Made by a program: the position numbers and the translations under genes. From assembly GCF_027213715.1 (NCBI RefSeq), contig NZ_JAPWGM010000002.1:124001-188000 (forward strand): a stretch of 64,000 bases of DNA, read 5' to 3'. This stretch comes from Pedobacter punctiformis (GTDB taxonomy: Bacteria; Bacteroidota; Bacteroidia; Sphingobacteriales; Sphingobacteriaceae). The notes beneath the pieces are model-generated. The model saw nothing but the letters and a program-made list of their open reading frames with translations. It made no database searches and was not told where the DNA came from. Shown here piece by piece: positions 17,328-26,394 of this stretch (its first letter is position 1; every line of letters starts with the position of its first letter).

Positions 17328-18890
17328 ATGAAAAGTAATTTAATAAAATATACATTAATAATTCCTGTTCTGGTTTTATTAAGCAATGGATGTAAGAAAT
17401 TTGAGGCGATAAATACCAATCCAAATGTAACTACACAAGTAAGTTCGGCCATGTTGGCCACTGGTATGATTTTAAATATCACAAGGAGCGATATCAGTTC
17501 TCAAAAAAGTTTTATGCAGCCTTATTTACTGGGAAAATATATGACCTGGGGAGAAGGACAGGAGAATCTTCAGTATAATAAAATCGGAAGAACAGATTTT
17601 GGCCGGATCACACTTTTACGCAATATTACGCCTATGGTTAATTATGCAACCAGTGATGAATTAAAAAAATCATATATGGCTTTGGGGCATTTTATCCGGG
17701 CCTGGCAATTTTACATGACCACCATTCAGGTAGGCGATATTCCATTTACGGATGCCGTGAAAGGCGAAACAGAGAATGTTCTAAAGCCAAAATACGATAC
17801 TCAAAAAACAGTATTTTTAGGTATATTGAATGAATTAGACCAGGCGAACCAACTTTTTTCTGAAGGTGCTAACTTTGAAGGTGATCCAATTTATGCAGGG
17901 AAAGTAGACAACTGGAGAAGACTTACAAACAGTTTCGAATTACATGTTTTAATTAATTTATACAAAAAAACAGGTGATGCCGATTTAAAAGTAATTGACC
18001 GCTTTAAGGATATTGTGGCTAACCGGCCATTAATGCGTGATTACAAAGATAATTTTGCACTGGCTTACAATGCAACTGCGGGCCAAAATTATCCATGGAG
18101 CGATGTACCTGCAGGTTCGGGTAACTCATTTGTGAAATCTAATTACACCATGTTAACCAATACTTTACTAGAACCTTTAAAAATATTAAAAGACAGACGT
18201 TTATTTTACTACGCTAAACCATCTCCTGTTAAAATTTCAGGTGGTTTAAGTGAAACAGATTATAATGCTTACCCAAGTATTGAACCTTCTGATTCTTTCT
18301 CCAGCTTACAAACACGCCGGGTAAATAAAGATTATACTGACATTAATAATCGTTATATACAATTGGTTAATGCAGAACCGGTAAGTGTTTTTAGTTACTG
18401 GGATTTGGAATTTGTACTGGCTGAGGCAACCGTTCGAGGTTGGATAACTGGCGCTTCAGCCCAAAGTTATTATGCCGCAGGCATCACCAATTCCATGAAT
18501 TTTATTGTTGCCAATACACCCGATTTAGCCGATTATCACCACAACATGAAAATGGACGCGGCCTATATTGCAACTTATCCAACATTGGCAGGTGTAGCGC
18601 TGGCCGGAACAACAGAAGAACAAATCAGTCAGATTATTACACAAAAATACCTGGCTAATTTCTTGCAAGGCAGCAAATACCAAGGCTGGTTTGAAAATAG
18701 AAGAACAGGATACCCTGTGTTTAAATTAAATTCTTCAACCAATTTAAATACCCCGTCAACAAATTTTCCATTAAGGTGGTTATACCCTTCCAATGAATTA
18801 AGTTACAATTCAGCCAATTTAGAGGCAGCTGTCGCCAGCCAATATAGTGGTAGTGATGATGTGAATAAGGTTATGTGGCTTTTAAAATAA
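17328..18890 (+). CDS. SusD/RagB-type nutrient-binding lipoprotein (SusD-like_2)
   Basis: Surface lipoprotein of 520 residues that caps the SusC channel and binds the glycan. The lipoprotein signal ends LSNGCKKFEAINTNPN (Cys about 22). The TPR-like helical fold shows family segments: ALGHFIRAWQFYMTTIQVGDIPF, RLTNSFELHVLINLY, and a C-terminal AQSYYAAGITNSMNF with ITQKYLANFLQGSKYQGWFENRRTGYP (split here by other residues). It belongs to the SusD-like_2 branch. It starts 28 bases after susC, so the two are cotranscribed, and it is followed by a strong terminator. Confidence 0.92.
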   Translation: MKSNLIKYTLIIPVLVLLSNGCKKFEAINTNPNVTTQVSSAMLATGMILNITRSDISSQKSFMQPYLLGKYMTWGEGQENLQYNKIGRTDFGRITLLRNITPMVNYATSDELKKSYMALGHFIRAWQFYMTTIQVGDIPFTDAVKGETENVLKPKYDTQKTVFLGILNELDQANQLFSEGANFEGDPIYAGKVDNWRRLTNSFELHVLINLYKKTGDADLKVIDRFKDIVANRPLMRDYKDNFALAYNATAGQNYPWSDVPAGSGNSFVKSNYTMLTNTLLEPLKILKDRRLFYYAKPSPVKISGGLSETDYNAYPSIEPSDSFSSLQTRRVNKDYTDINNRYIQLVNAEPVSVFSYWDLEFVLAEATVRGWITGASAQSYYAAGITNSMNFIVANTPDLADYHHNMKMDAAYIATYPTLAGVALAGTTEEQISQIITQKYLANFLQGSKYQGWFENRRTGYPVFKLNSSTNLNTPSTNFPLRWLYPSNELSYNSANLEAAVASQYSGSDDVNKVMWLLK

Positions 18891-18914
18891 TTTTATACCT
18901 AAATTACCGCTTCT

Positions 18915-18943
18915 AAGCCCTTCTAAATGGAAGGGCTTTTTTT
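18915..18943 (+). terminator. rho-independent terminator of susCD
   Basis: AAGCCCTTC / GAAGGGCTT stem with a 6-base loop and seven T, 25 bases after the SusD stop. Confidence 0.92.
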
Positions 18944-18987
18944 ATAAATAAAATTCAGCTTACTTTAGCTTAATTATTATACTTGAA

Positions 18988-20082
18988 ATGATCATAATTT
19001 ATATTTTAATACTGCTGGTTCTGATTTTATTGATCGTAATCAATTTACCTGTATTTGGTCGTTTGCCTAAAGGAAATCGTTTAAATGCTATTCACCGTTT
19101 GGGTAATTATAAAGATGGGGCGTTGCAAAACCAGTCGGTAACCCCAATGCAACCCGAAGGCGTTAGTTTTTTCAGGCTTCTTAAAGCGTTTCTATTTGAA
19201 AAACATCCTGATAAAAGTCCTTTAAAGCCACTTCAATATATACATCCAGCCATAGAGGGTACAAATGTAACCAGTAATCCGGAAATTATCTGGTTCGGAC
19301 ATTCCTCTTACCTGATCAAAATTAACGGCTATAGAATTTTAGTTGATCCTGTTTTTAGCCAAACCCCTTCACCTTTTTCATTTATTGGCAGTAAAGCATT
19401 TTTAGGAACCGATTTTGTAAAAGCAACCGCATTTAAAGATATTGATGTGTTGCTGATTACCCACGATCATTACGACCATTTAGATTACCCGAGTATTTTA
19501 AAAATTGCGCCAAATGCTAAAAAAATCGTAACTTCTATTGGCGTAGGTTCGCACCTGGAAAGGTGGAGCGTGCCATTGGCTAAAATAACAGAGTTACATT
19601 GGGATGAGACCGCAATTATTTGGGATAACCTGAAATTTACCGCGGTTCCGGCAAGGCATTTTACCGGACGGAAATTTAAACGGAATCAAACATTATGGTC
19701 AGCATTTGTTTTACAGGCCGAAAATTATAAACTTTTTTTAGGTGGAGATTCTGGTTACGATGCGCATTTTAAATCAATTGGTGAAACGTATGGACCTTTT
19801 GATCTTGCTTTGTTAGAGTGTGGTCAATACAATGCTTACTGGCCTTACATTCATATGTTTCCTGAAGAAACGGTGCAGGCCGCTAAAGATCTTGGTGCTA
19901 AAATTTTAATGCCGGTACATTGGGGTAAGTTTAGTTTGGCCATGCATGCATGGTACGAACCGATTACCAGGGTAGTGGCAGAGGCTGAAAAGCAGAATTT
20001 TAAAATTATTACGCCAAGATTGGGAGAAACCGTAATTTTAAATCAAAGTTACCCGGTTGAACAGTGGTGGTTAGAACAATAA
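18988..20082 (+). CDS. metallo-beta-lactamase-fold hydrolase, NAPE-PLD-like
   Basis: Protein of 364 residues with an N-terminal hydrophobic anchor (about 1-22), so probably attached to the inner membrane. The MBL metal motif THDHYDHLD at 158-166 supplies His159, His161, Asp163 and His164. Further ligands are probably His224 (PARHFTG), Asp254 (LGGDSGYD) and His311 (MPVHWGK). WFGHSSYLIKINGYRILVDPVFS and the SPFSF segment are typical of the N-acylphosphatidylethanolamine phospholipase D / UlaG-like branch. A phospholipid substrate is suggested only by similarity. It is a single gene after the SusD terminator. Confidence 0.83.
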   Translation: MIIIYILILLVLILLIVINLPVFGRLPKGNRLNAIHRLGNYKDGALQNQSVTPMQPEGVSFFRLLKAFLFEKHPDKSPLKPLQYIHPAIEGTNVTSNPEIIWFGHSSYLIKINGYRILVDPVFSQTPSPFSFIGSKAFLGTDFVKATAFKDIDVLLITHDHYDHLDYPSILKIAPNAKKIVTSIGVGSHLERWSVPLAKITELHWDETAIIWDNLKFTAVPARHFTGRKFKRNQTLWSAFVLQAENYKLFLGGDSGYDAHFKSIGETYGPFDLALLECGQYNAYWPYIHMFPEETVQAAKDLGAKILMPVHWGKFSLAMHAWYEPITRVVAEAEKQNFKIITPRLGETVILNQSYPVEQWWLEQ

Positions 20083-20136
20083 AATTTAAACAATAAACAG
20101 GCTTCAGTGTTTAATCGTTATAATCAAAAAGCAATT

Positions 20137-20499
20137 ATGAAAACAGACCTTGTAGAAATTTTTCAAACCATTAGAGCAGGTGTTCAGCCTTACGCAACCC
20201 GAGGTTATGCAGTACACGAGAATTCTGAAACCGGGTATGATTTATACAGTGAGAAAAATATTGAAACAGCAGAAGGGAAAATCACTGAACGTTTCTTTAT
20301 CGGAATATACATTGATGGTGCTGAAGTAATTGTGAAATTAAATACCAGCGAATTTGAACCTTCCAACCACGATTTATATGATTTCGGAAAAGATAAAAAA
20401 GGGCTTAAAATCAAGGCTTTGGATAATGAGAAACTAAAAGAATTGAAAACGCTGATCGAAATTATTCATACCCATTTTAAAGAAAAAGAATGGATTTAA
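20137..20499 (+). CDS. hypothetical cytoplasmic protein
   Basis: A 120-residue protein starting at ATG 20137 (MKTDLVEIFQTIRAGVQPYA); the GTG at 20107 would add ten non-protein-like residues. It is predicted alpha/beta, with a strand-rich middle (RFFIGIYIDGAEVIVKLN) and a Lys-rich helical end, and shows no signal peptide or membrane segment. I do not recognise the family; the layout distantly recalls small DUF1801-type proteins, but not enough to assign it. It lies 54 bases after the MBL hydrolase, possibly on one transcript. Confidence 0.7.
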   Translation: MKTDLVEIFQTIRAGVQPYATRGYAVHENSETGYDLYSEKNIETAEGKITERFFIGIYIDGAEVIVKLNTSEFEPSNHDLYDFGKDKKGLKIKALDNEKLKELKTLIEIIHTHFKEKEWI

Positions 20500-20532
20500 A
20501 CTCATTTTGATCAATGATGATTAGATTTGCAG

Positions 20533-20551
20533 CGGATTTCCAGTAAATCCG
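20533..20551 (+). promoter_or_regulatory. short hairpin before the miaA operon
   Basis: CGGATTT / AAATCCG perfect 7-bp stem with a 5-base loop, 34 bases past the previous stop and 19 bases before the next start. No T tract follows; attenuator or weak terminator. Confidence 0.4.
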
Positions 20552-20569
20552 GTTAAATACAAAATCTGA

Positions 20570-21376
20570 TTGAACAATTATTCTCAAAAGATTCAAGACA
20601 ATAAAATTGCCTGGCACCAAAATCTTAAAAATGCTTTAAGTGAAGGGCAAATAGACTATAACATACAGTTAGAAGGTAATTTTTGCTTAATTAATTTAGA
20701 TAAAAATTGCCTTTTGATTAATCTGGTTAGCATTCATAATTCCTTTACGGCTGATGAACTGTTAAAACTTCAAAACCATTTCCATCTTCAAAATATAAAA
20801 CTCATTCACCTGTGGGAAGACGTGTGGCTTACTAAACCACAGCAGGTTTTGGCGAGAATAAGATCTTTAACAGGCCTTAACCTTCGCATTCATGGTAGAA
20901 AAACCAAAGTATTTAAAATTACTAAACCAGTTTCAGATGCTTTTTTAAACATCAACCACTTACAAGGTGCGGTAAGCAGTCGCTATAAATTAGGTCTTTT
21001 TTTAAATGACGATTTAGTTGCAGTAGCTACATTTTCGGCCTTACGCCAAATGAAACACACTGCAAATTATAAATCTGCTGAACTGATTCGCTTTGCTGTA
21101 AAATCCGGCTATTCGGTTACCGGTGGTTTAAGCAAGTTAATTAATCATTTCTATGAACTTTTAAAGCCCAACGATATTATGACTTATGCCGATAGAGATT
21201 GGTCTGCTGGTGAAGCTTATTCGACATTGGGTTTTGTCCAAACCGATGTTTTAGCATCTAAATCCTTTATTTTAGATGATTCTTTAAATCGTCATTTAGA
21301 AAAAGTACAAACCTTCTCATCGAAGCGTAAGGAAGTTTTTAATACCGGAAGTTTAAAGTATTTATTAAAATTTTAA
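20570..21376 (+). CDS. phage-type endonuclease-like protein (possibly inactive)
   Basis: A 268-residue protein of uncertain role, starting at TTG 20570. The C-terminal half resembles the conserved domain of phage Hef-like homing-endonuclease proteins: NHLQG (about 129-133), RYKLGLFLNDDLVAVATFS, AELIRFAVKSGYSVTGG, MTYADRDWSAGEAYSTLGF. The middle LIHLWEDVW recalls the end of a Vsr-like nuclease fold, but the acidic residues expected before it are not evident, so nuclease activity is doubtful. The GNAT-like order of the C-terminal motifs makes an acyltransferase an alternative. Its stop lies one base before the miaA start, which implies translational coupling. The assignment is by motif resemblance only. 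Confidence 0.5.
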   Translation: MNNYSQKIQDNKIAWHQNLKNALSEGQIDYNIQLEGNFCLINLDKNCLLINLVSIHNSFTADELLKLQNHFHLQNIKLIHLWEDVWLTKPQQVLARIRSLTGLNLRIHGRKTKVFKITKPVSDAFLNINHLQGAVSSRYKLGLFLNDDLVAVATFSALRQMKHTANYKSAELIRFAVKSGYSVTGGLSKLINHFYELLKPNDIMTYADRDWSAGEAYSTLGFVQTDVLASKSFILDDSLNRHLEKVQTFSSKRKEVFNTGSLKYLLKF

Positions 21377-21377
21377 T

Positions 21378-22304
21378 ATGTCTGTAAATCCATTGCTTAT
21401 TATATTAGGTGCTACAGCTTCAGGTAAAACCCACCTAGCTGTAAATCTGGCTCATGATTTAAATGGCGAAATAATCAGTGCAGACAGCAGGCAGGTTTTT
21501 AAACACATGGACATTGGAACCGGGAAAGATTTAAATGAATATCACATTAAGGGAAAGATAATCCCACACCATCTGATTGATATTTTAGAACCCGGAGAAC
21601 GTTATCATGTAAATGCTTTCAAAGAAGATTTTTATAATGCTTTTCAAACGATTACCCATAAAAATAGGTTGCCAATTCTTTGTGGAGGCACAGGTATGTA
21701 CATTCACAGTTTGTTGCAAAATCAGGAATTTACCGCTGTTCCGGTTAACGAAGGATTGAGAACTGCATTGGAATTGCAATCAAGAGAAGCGCTGAATGAG
21801 CGTTTAAATTTATACTCAAATCAGGAACATGTTGATATAAATTCTAAAAAAAGATTAATCAGAGCAATTGAAATTGCCGAATATTTAAAGCACAATACAC
21901 TGGATACAGTGGATAGACCAACATTTAAACCAATCGTTTTTGGATTAAAAAATACAGTAGAAATTACCCGTGCTAAAATATTAAAACGTTTAAACGAGCG
22001 GTTAAATGCCGGAATGATTGAAGAAGTAAAAGATTTGCTCAGCTATGGCATTAGTCAGGAAATGCTGGTATTTTATGGCCTTGAATATAAATTTATAGCG
22101 CAATATTTAGCCGGAGCGTTCAGTTTTGATGACTTAAAATTGAAACTTGGCATTGCAATTTGTCAGTTTGCTAAAAGACAAAGTACTTTTTTTAGGAAAA
22201 TGGAAAAAGACGGAGTGAAAATTAACTGGCTTAATGCGGCCCAGAATGATGATGTTTTAAAAACTGAAGTCGCCAATAAGCTTAGTATTGAAGGGATTAA
22301 CTAA
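21378..22304 (+). CDS. miaA: tRNA dimethylallyltransferase
   Basis: MiaA adds a dimethylallyl group to A37 of tRNAs reading UNN codons. The 308-residue protein has the P-loop GATASGKT (10-17), ISADSRQVFKHMDIGTGKD (about 35-53), and HHLIDILEPGERYHVNAF, ILCGGTGMYIHSLL, all family signatures. The C-terminal part keeps the tRNA-binding helices but is shorter than the long MiaA form (about 300 versus 315). It overlaps functionally with the upstream phage-like gene (1-base gap). Bacteroidota often carry two miaA copies; only this one is visible here. Confidence 0.93.
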   Translation: MSVNPLLIILGATASGKTHLAVNLAHDLNGEIISADSRQVFKHMDIGTGKDLNEYHIKGKIIPHHLIDILEPGERYHVNAFKEDFYNAFQTITHKNRLPILCGGTGMYIHSLLQNQEFTAVPVNEGLRTALELQSREALNERLNLYSNQEHVDINSKKRLIRAIEIAEYLKHNTLDTVDRPTFKPIVFGLKNTVEITRAKILKRLNERLNAGMIEEVKDLLSYGISQEMLVFYGLEYKFIAQYLAGAFSFDDLKLKLGIAICQFAKRQSTFFRKMEKDGVKINWLNAAQNDDVLKTEVANKLSIEGIN

Positions 22305-22357
22305 AACCTTAATATTTTGACATTAATACAATGTTAAAATCATATTAAAAAGGCCCT

Positions 22358-22376
22358 TTGGCACACAGTTTGTATT
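22358..22376 (+). promoter_or_regulatory. sigma-54-like -24/-12 promoter
   Basis: TTGGCAC (22358-22364) and TTTGT (22369-22373) place GG and GT exactly 12 bases apart, the sigma-54 geometry, with one mismatch (T for C) in the -12 element. The OM barrel start codon lies 44 bases downstream. Confidence 0.4.
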
Positions 22377-22419
22377 TGTGAGCATATATTATTTAATATT
22401 AACTCAAAAAATCACAACA

Positions 22420-22938
22420 ATGAAAACAATTACTAAAATTCTTGCTACTTCAGCAGCTGTAGTGGCTTTATTTTTTACGTCAACGAGTGTTAATGCACAA
22501 CAAAAATTAGGAATTGGTTTAAATGTAGGTTTACCTACAACAGATGGATATAGTTTTGCAATTGGTGGTGATGTTCGTTATCAGTTTGATATTGATAAAC
22601 AATTGTCAATTCCGGTAACGGCTGGTTATACGCACTTTATCGGTAAAGAAATAGGAAACTCAGGTTTTAATGTTCCTGATTTTGGATACATTCCGGTTAA
22701 AGCTGGTGTTAAATACTTTTTTGATCCGTCAGGTTCAGGAGTATATGGTTTAGCTGAATTAGGTGCTGGTATTGGCATTACTCCAAGTGGCGCAAAAACT
22801 GGATTCCTTTATGCACCTTCAATAGGTTATGCATGGAGCAGTGGTTTAGATTTAGGTGTTAGATATGAAGGAAACTCCGTAAGTGGAGGTACTTTAGGTC
22901 AGGTTGCATTAAGAGTTGCTTACGGTTTCAAATTGTAA
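22420..22938 (+). CDS. small outer-membrane beta-barrel protein
   Basis: A 172-residue protein starting at ATG 22420 (MKTITKILATSAAVVALFF). The signal peptide is cleaved near VNAQQK. The mature protein has alternating polar/aromatic strands (GVKYFFDPSGSGVYGLAELGAG, WSSGLDLGVRYEG) and ends in an aromatic residue followed by Lys-Leu, a typical 8-strand OmpX/OmpW-like barrel of Bacteroidota. The upstream GTG start would add 14 residues before the signal peptide and is rejected. It is monocistronic, preceded by a sigma-54-like promoter and followed by a strong terminator. Function unknown. Confidence 0.85.
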   Translation: MKTITKILATSAAVVALFFTSTSVNAQQKLGIGLNVGLPTTDGYSFAIGGDVRYQFDIDKQLSIPVTAGYTHFIGKEIGNSGFNVPDFGYIPVKAGVKYFFDPSGSGVYGLAELGAGIGITPSGAKTGFLYAPSIGYAWSSGLDLGVRYEGNSVSGGTLGQVALRVAYGFKL

Positions 22939-22956
22939 GAAGTATAAATATTTTAT

Positions 22957-22991
22957 TAAAACCTCCGGGATATTTGCCCCGGAGGTTTTTT
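22957..22991 (+). terminator. rho-independent terminator
   Basis: AACCTCCGGG / CCCGGAGGTT stem with a short loop and a T tract, 20 bases after the barrel gene. Confidence 0.93.
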
Positions 22992-23113
22992 TATGTTCAA
23001 TTTTTCTTGCAGCTTGTTCGTCTAAGCACTCCTGCAATTTCTTTCAAATAAAGCAAACCATGTAGCTTGTACACTTGTTATCATTGAAATTATAATTACA
23101 AAATCATATAATT

Positions 23114-23144
23114 TAAGGCCTCCGAATTTTCAGGGGCTTTTTTT
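23114..23144 (+). terminator. weak terminator-like hairpin
   Basis: AAGGCCTC ... GGGGCTT with one bulge, followed by seven T. It sits alone in the 254-bp gap between the barrel gene and the DUF3347 lipoprotein, so it may end an unseen short RNA or be a decayed terminator. The rest of the gap shows no ORF. Confidence 0.4.
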
Positions 23145-23192
23145 ATGGTTTTAATATTTAAATTGCTATTTTGAACCCAAAACCAAATAACA

Positions 23193-23726
23193 ATGAAACG
23201 AATACTCGGAATAGCCCTAGTAGCTGCTACGTTGATGGCCTGTAATCAGACAGAGAAAAAAGCATCAGAAACTAAAGACTCTACCACGAAAGATACGTTA
23301 ACCGCTAAAAGTGCTGTGGTACTGAAAGACGAGAAAATCAATACAATTTTTACGCAGTACGAAGGCATTAAGAATGCACTGGTTCAATCAGATTCAATTG
23401 CGGCCCAACAATCTGCAGCTTTATTACAAACCAGTTTAATAAGTTATAAAGGCTGTGAATCTACAGCGGTTACGGCCAGCAAAATTGCAGACAGTAAAAA
23501 CCTTGCTTCTCAAAGAAAAGATTTTACAGCACTTAGTTCAGATTTGATCGCATTGTTTAAGCATGCGGACGTAACTGAAGGTACTATTTACGTACAACAT
23601 TGCCCAATGGCCAATAAAGGTGATGGGGGAGATTGGCTATCGACCGAAAAGGACATTAAAAATCCATACTATGGAGCGGAAATGTTAACCTGTGGCCGGG
23701 TAGTAGAAGAAATCAAAACAAAATAA
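23193..23726 (+). CDS. DUF3347-domain lipoprotein
   Basis: A 177-residue lipoprotein with signal LMACNQ (Cys about 17) and a Thr/Lys-rich linker. It then carries a DUF3347 helical domain ending in the family signature HCPMANKGDGGDWLS (about 138-152) and NPYYGAEMLTCGRV. DUF3347 is frequently linked to copper efflux proteins; the conserved His, Cys and Met could bind copper, but that is inference. It is a single gene; the next gene, citrate synthase, is 131 bp downstream and probably separate. Confidence 0.83.
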   Translation: MKRILGIALVAATLMACNQTEKKASETKDSTTKDTLTAKSAVVLKDEKINTIFTQYEGIKNALVQSDSIAAQQSAALLQTSLISYKGCESTAVTASKIADSKNLASQRKDFTALSSDLIALFKHADVTEGTIYVQHCPMANKGDGGDWLSTEKDIKNPYYGAEMLTCGRVVEEIKTK

Positions 23727-23857
23727 AATGTAAGCAATTTTAAATTGAGCACGATTGTTACGTCATCCTGACTAATAATTCACATTAATTTAACAGATTT
23801 GCTATGCATGTATATTAATTTTACATAATTTAGAAGCTATAAACATAAGATAATAAT

Positions 23858-25147
23858 ATGTCAGATATTGCAGAGATTAAAGTTGATGGTAATACATTTG
23901 AATTACCCGTAATTACCGGAACAGAAGATGAAAAGGCTATTGATATTTCGAAACTTAGGGATTTAACCGGTTTTGTTACTTTAGATACCGGGTTTAAAAA
24001 TACTGGATCAACAAAGAGTAAAATCACCTTTTTAGATGGTGAAAAAGGCATTTTGAAATATAGAGGTTATTCTATTGAGCAACTTGCTGAAAAATCCAGC
24101 TTTTTAGAAGTTGCATATCTGATTGTTTATGGAGATTTACCTACACAAGAACAACTGGATGGTTTCCAAAATGAAATCAGTAAACATACCCTGATTCATG
24201 AAGACATGAAAAAGTTCTTTGATGGTTACCCTTCAAGATCTCATCCAATGGGTCAGTTAGGTTCTCTAATCTTCTCTCTTTCAACATTCTATCCTGAATG
24301 TTTAAAGCCAAATCAAACAGCTGAAGAGCAAAATTTAACCATTATTAAGCTTTTAGCTAAACTGCCAACAATTGTTTCTTTCATTTATAAAAAATCCTTA
24401 GGCCATCCACTTATTTATCCAAAAAATAGATATGATTATGTTACCAATTTTCTTTGGATGACATTTGGACAACGTACCGAAGATTATGAAGTAAATCCGG
24501 TTGTGGTTAATGCCATGAACAAATTGTTGATTCTGCATGCAGATCACGAACAAAATTGTTCAGCATCAACTGTACGTATTGTAGGTTCTTCTGATTGTAA
24601 TTTATATGCATCAATTTCTGCAGGTATTGCTGCACTTTGGGGCCCGCTGCATGGTGGTGCTAACCAGGCTGTAATTGAAATGCTTGAGTTGATTAAAGCG
24701 GATGGCGGAGATACAGAGAAATGGATTAATAAAGCAAAAGATAAAAACGACTCATTCCGTATGATGGGCTTTGGACACAGGGTTTACAAAAACTTTGATC
24801 CACGTGCAAAAATCATTAAAAAAGCATGCGATGATATTTTAGATAACCTGGGCATCGATGATCCGATTTTAGAAATTGCCAAGAAATTAGAAGAAGCTGC
24901 TTTAACGGATCAATATTTCATCGACCGTAAGTTGTATCCAAACGTAGATTTTTATTCGGGCATTATTTACAGAGCCTTAGGCTTCCCATCAGAAATGTTT
25001 ACCGTATTATTTGCATTAGGACGTTTACCGGGATGGATTGCACAATGGAAAGAAATGCACGAGAACAAAGAACCAATTGGTCGTCCGCGTCAGATCTACG
25101 TTGGCGAAACAGACAGAGAGTTTGTTGAAATCAAAAAACGTAAATAG
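23858..25147 (+). CDS. gltA: citrate synthase
   Basis: Type II hexameric-like citrate synthase of 429 residues, condensing oxaloacetate and acetyl-CoA at the entry of the TCA cycle. The catalytic residues are His265 (WGPLHGGANQ), His307 (GFGHRVYKNFDPRA) and Asp364 (PNVDFYSG). The N-terminal ~50-residue domain is of the type seen in Gram-negative allosteric forms. Cytoplasmic. It is followed by a strong bidirectional terminator, and the neighbouring gene converges on it. Confidence 0.96.
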   Translation: MSDIAEIKVDGNTFELPVITGTEDEKAIDISKLRDLTGFVTLDTGFKNTGSTKSKITFLDGEKGILKYRGYSIEQLAEKSSFLEVAYLIVYGDLPTQEQLDGFQNEISKHTLIHEDMKKFFDGYPSRSHPMGQLGSLIFSLSTFYPECLKPNQTAEEQNLTIIKLLAKLPTIVSFIYKKSLGHPLIYPKNRYDYVTNFLWMTFGQRTEDYEVNPVVVNAMNKLLILHADHEQNCSASTVRIVGSSDCNLYASISAGIAALWGPLHGGANQAVIEMLELIKADGGDTEKWINKAKDKNDSFRMMGFGHRVYKNFDPRAKIIKKACDDILDNLGIDDPILEIAKKLEEAALTDQYFIDRKLYPNVDFYSGIIYRALGFPSEMFTVLFALGRLPGWIAQWKEMHENKEPIGRPRQIYVGETDREFVEIKKRK

Positions 25148-25165
25148 TAATAGTAATAGAAATAT

Positions 25166-25200
25166 AAAAGGCCTCTGATAATTTATCAGAGGCCTTTTTT
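25166..25200. terminator. bidirectional rho-independent terminator
   Basis: 15-bp perfect stem (AAAAGGCCTCTGATA and complement) with a 3-base loop and T tract, between convergent gltA and the DUF3667 gene. Confidence 0.95.
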
Positions 25201-25223
25201 TGTAGATAAAATTTTATAAAAAA

Positions 25224-26366
25224 TTAAGCCAGGAAGTAATAAATAAGGTTTTCAATAACCATTTCTGATAAACTGAAGGCAACCAGATATAAAACCACAA
25301 TTAAAATCATTTTCTTAATGGTCGCACTTCTGGTTCGTTGATAAAAAACTTTTAATCCAGTGTACATATACCAAATTACAGCAGCCACTACCAGCCATTT
25401 AATTCCGGTACTTACATAAGAATCCGGGCCAAAAACATATTGCTGCAGGGGTACAGTTGCTATTTTCAAAAGAAAAAAAGCAGTCATGCCATGTATGGTA
25501 AAAATTAGGTGATCTAAGTAATAAATATGATTTCTTCTAAAAATTCGCATGATGAAAAAGGCAAGTAAAGGCATCAATAAGAAATATTGTTTAGCTCTGT
25601 AGTGCTCAACTTCTTCAGATAATGACCAAAAACCGTTTGATGATTTTTGATTAATAGAGATATCACGTTTTTTTAAAAGTCGCTCGTACCAATTATCACG
25701 CTCATCAGCAGATAATTTGCTCTGCCGGGATAAATAAGACTCGTAAGTACTATCCTGTTTTATAATGTGAAAACCACGATAAGATTCCAGAATTTCCTCA
25801 ATTGAATCCTGATTTGAAGCTGTTTTTTGTGCTTCTAAATTTTTAATAATACTATCCTGCGCTTTGAAAGAGAGTTTTTTAAATTCTTTAATTGAAAGGC
25901 TATGGCTTATTCGGGTTACAGCACTACTTATTATGCTCTTACTAAGCCCCATTTCCTCTAATTCTTTCCCAACAGTATCTCTCAAAATTTTTGTAGCTTC
26001 TTTAGCTGGTGCTTCTACCTTTGCTTCATGCTTAGTTTCTTTTTCATGGTTACCTCCAGCTTTGGGTACAATTAAAAAATAAACAATAGACACAAAAATA
26101 TACATACTCACCGGGTTAATGTAGCGAGCACGTTTTCCAGCTAAATAATCAAGCGTAACTTGTCCTGGCTGAGTAATTAAAGGTTTTAATGTTTGAAAAA
26201 ACTTATTATCGAAGTGAAAATAATGAGCAATACTATGGCTTATAAATTGCCAAAAATTTTCTTTCAGTTCTAAATTAGGTTGCCCGCAATCACTGCAGTA
26301 ATGTTTTTCTACCTGTGCGCCACAGTTTAGGCAATTGTGTTCTTTTCTGTATTTACCGACTGACAT
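25224..26366 (-). CDS. DUF3667 membrane protein with zinc ribbon
   Basis: A 380-residue protein of the Bacteroidota DUF3667 family. A zinc ribbon lies at the N terminus: CLNC (12-15) and CSDC (24-27). After it come the family core NFWQFISHSIAHYFHFDNKFFQTL, QPGQVTLDYLAGKRARYINPV and a membrane helix. A charged middle region of about 150 residues precedes three or four further membrane helices. Function is unknown; it is an inner-membrane protein. It lies 28 bases downstream of the nucleoside transporter on the same strand. Confidence 0.85.
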   Translation of the reverse strand: MSVGKYRKEHNCLNCGAQVEKHYCSDCGQPNLELKENFWQFISHSIAHYFHFDNKFFQTLKPLITQPGQVTLDYLAGKRARYINPVSMYIFVSIVYFLIVPKAGGNHEKETKHEAKVEAPAKEATKILRDTVGKELEEMGLSKSIISSAVTRISHSLSIKEFKKLSFKAQDSIIKNLEAQKTASNQDSIEEILESYRGFHIIKQDSTYESYLSRQSKLSADERDNWYERLLKKRDISINQKSSNGFWSLSEEVEHYRAKQYFLLMPLLAFFIMRIFRRNHIYYLDHLIFTIHGMTAFFLLKIATVPLQQYVFGPDSYVSTGIKWLVVAAVIWYMYTGLKVFYQRTRSATIKKMILIVVLYLVAFSLSEMVIENLIYYFLA

Positions 26367-26394
26367 AAGGATTTAAGAGGATGAGTATAATTAT

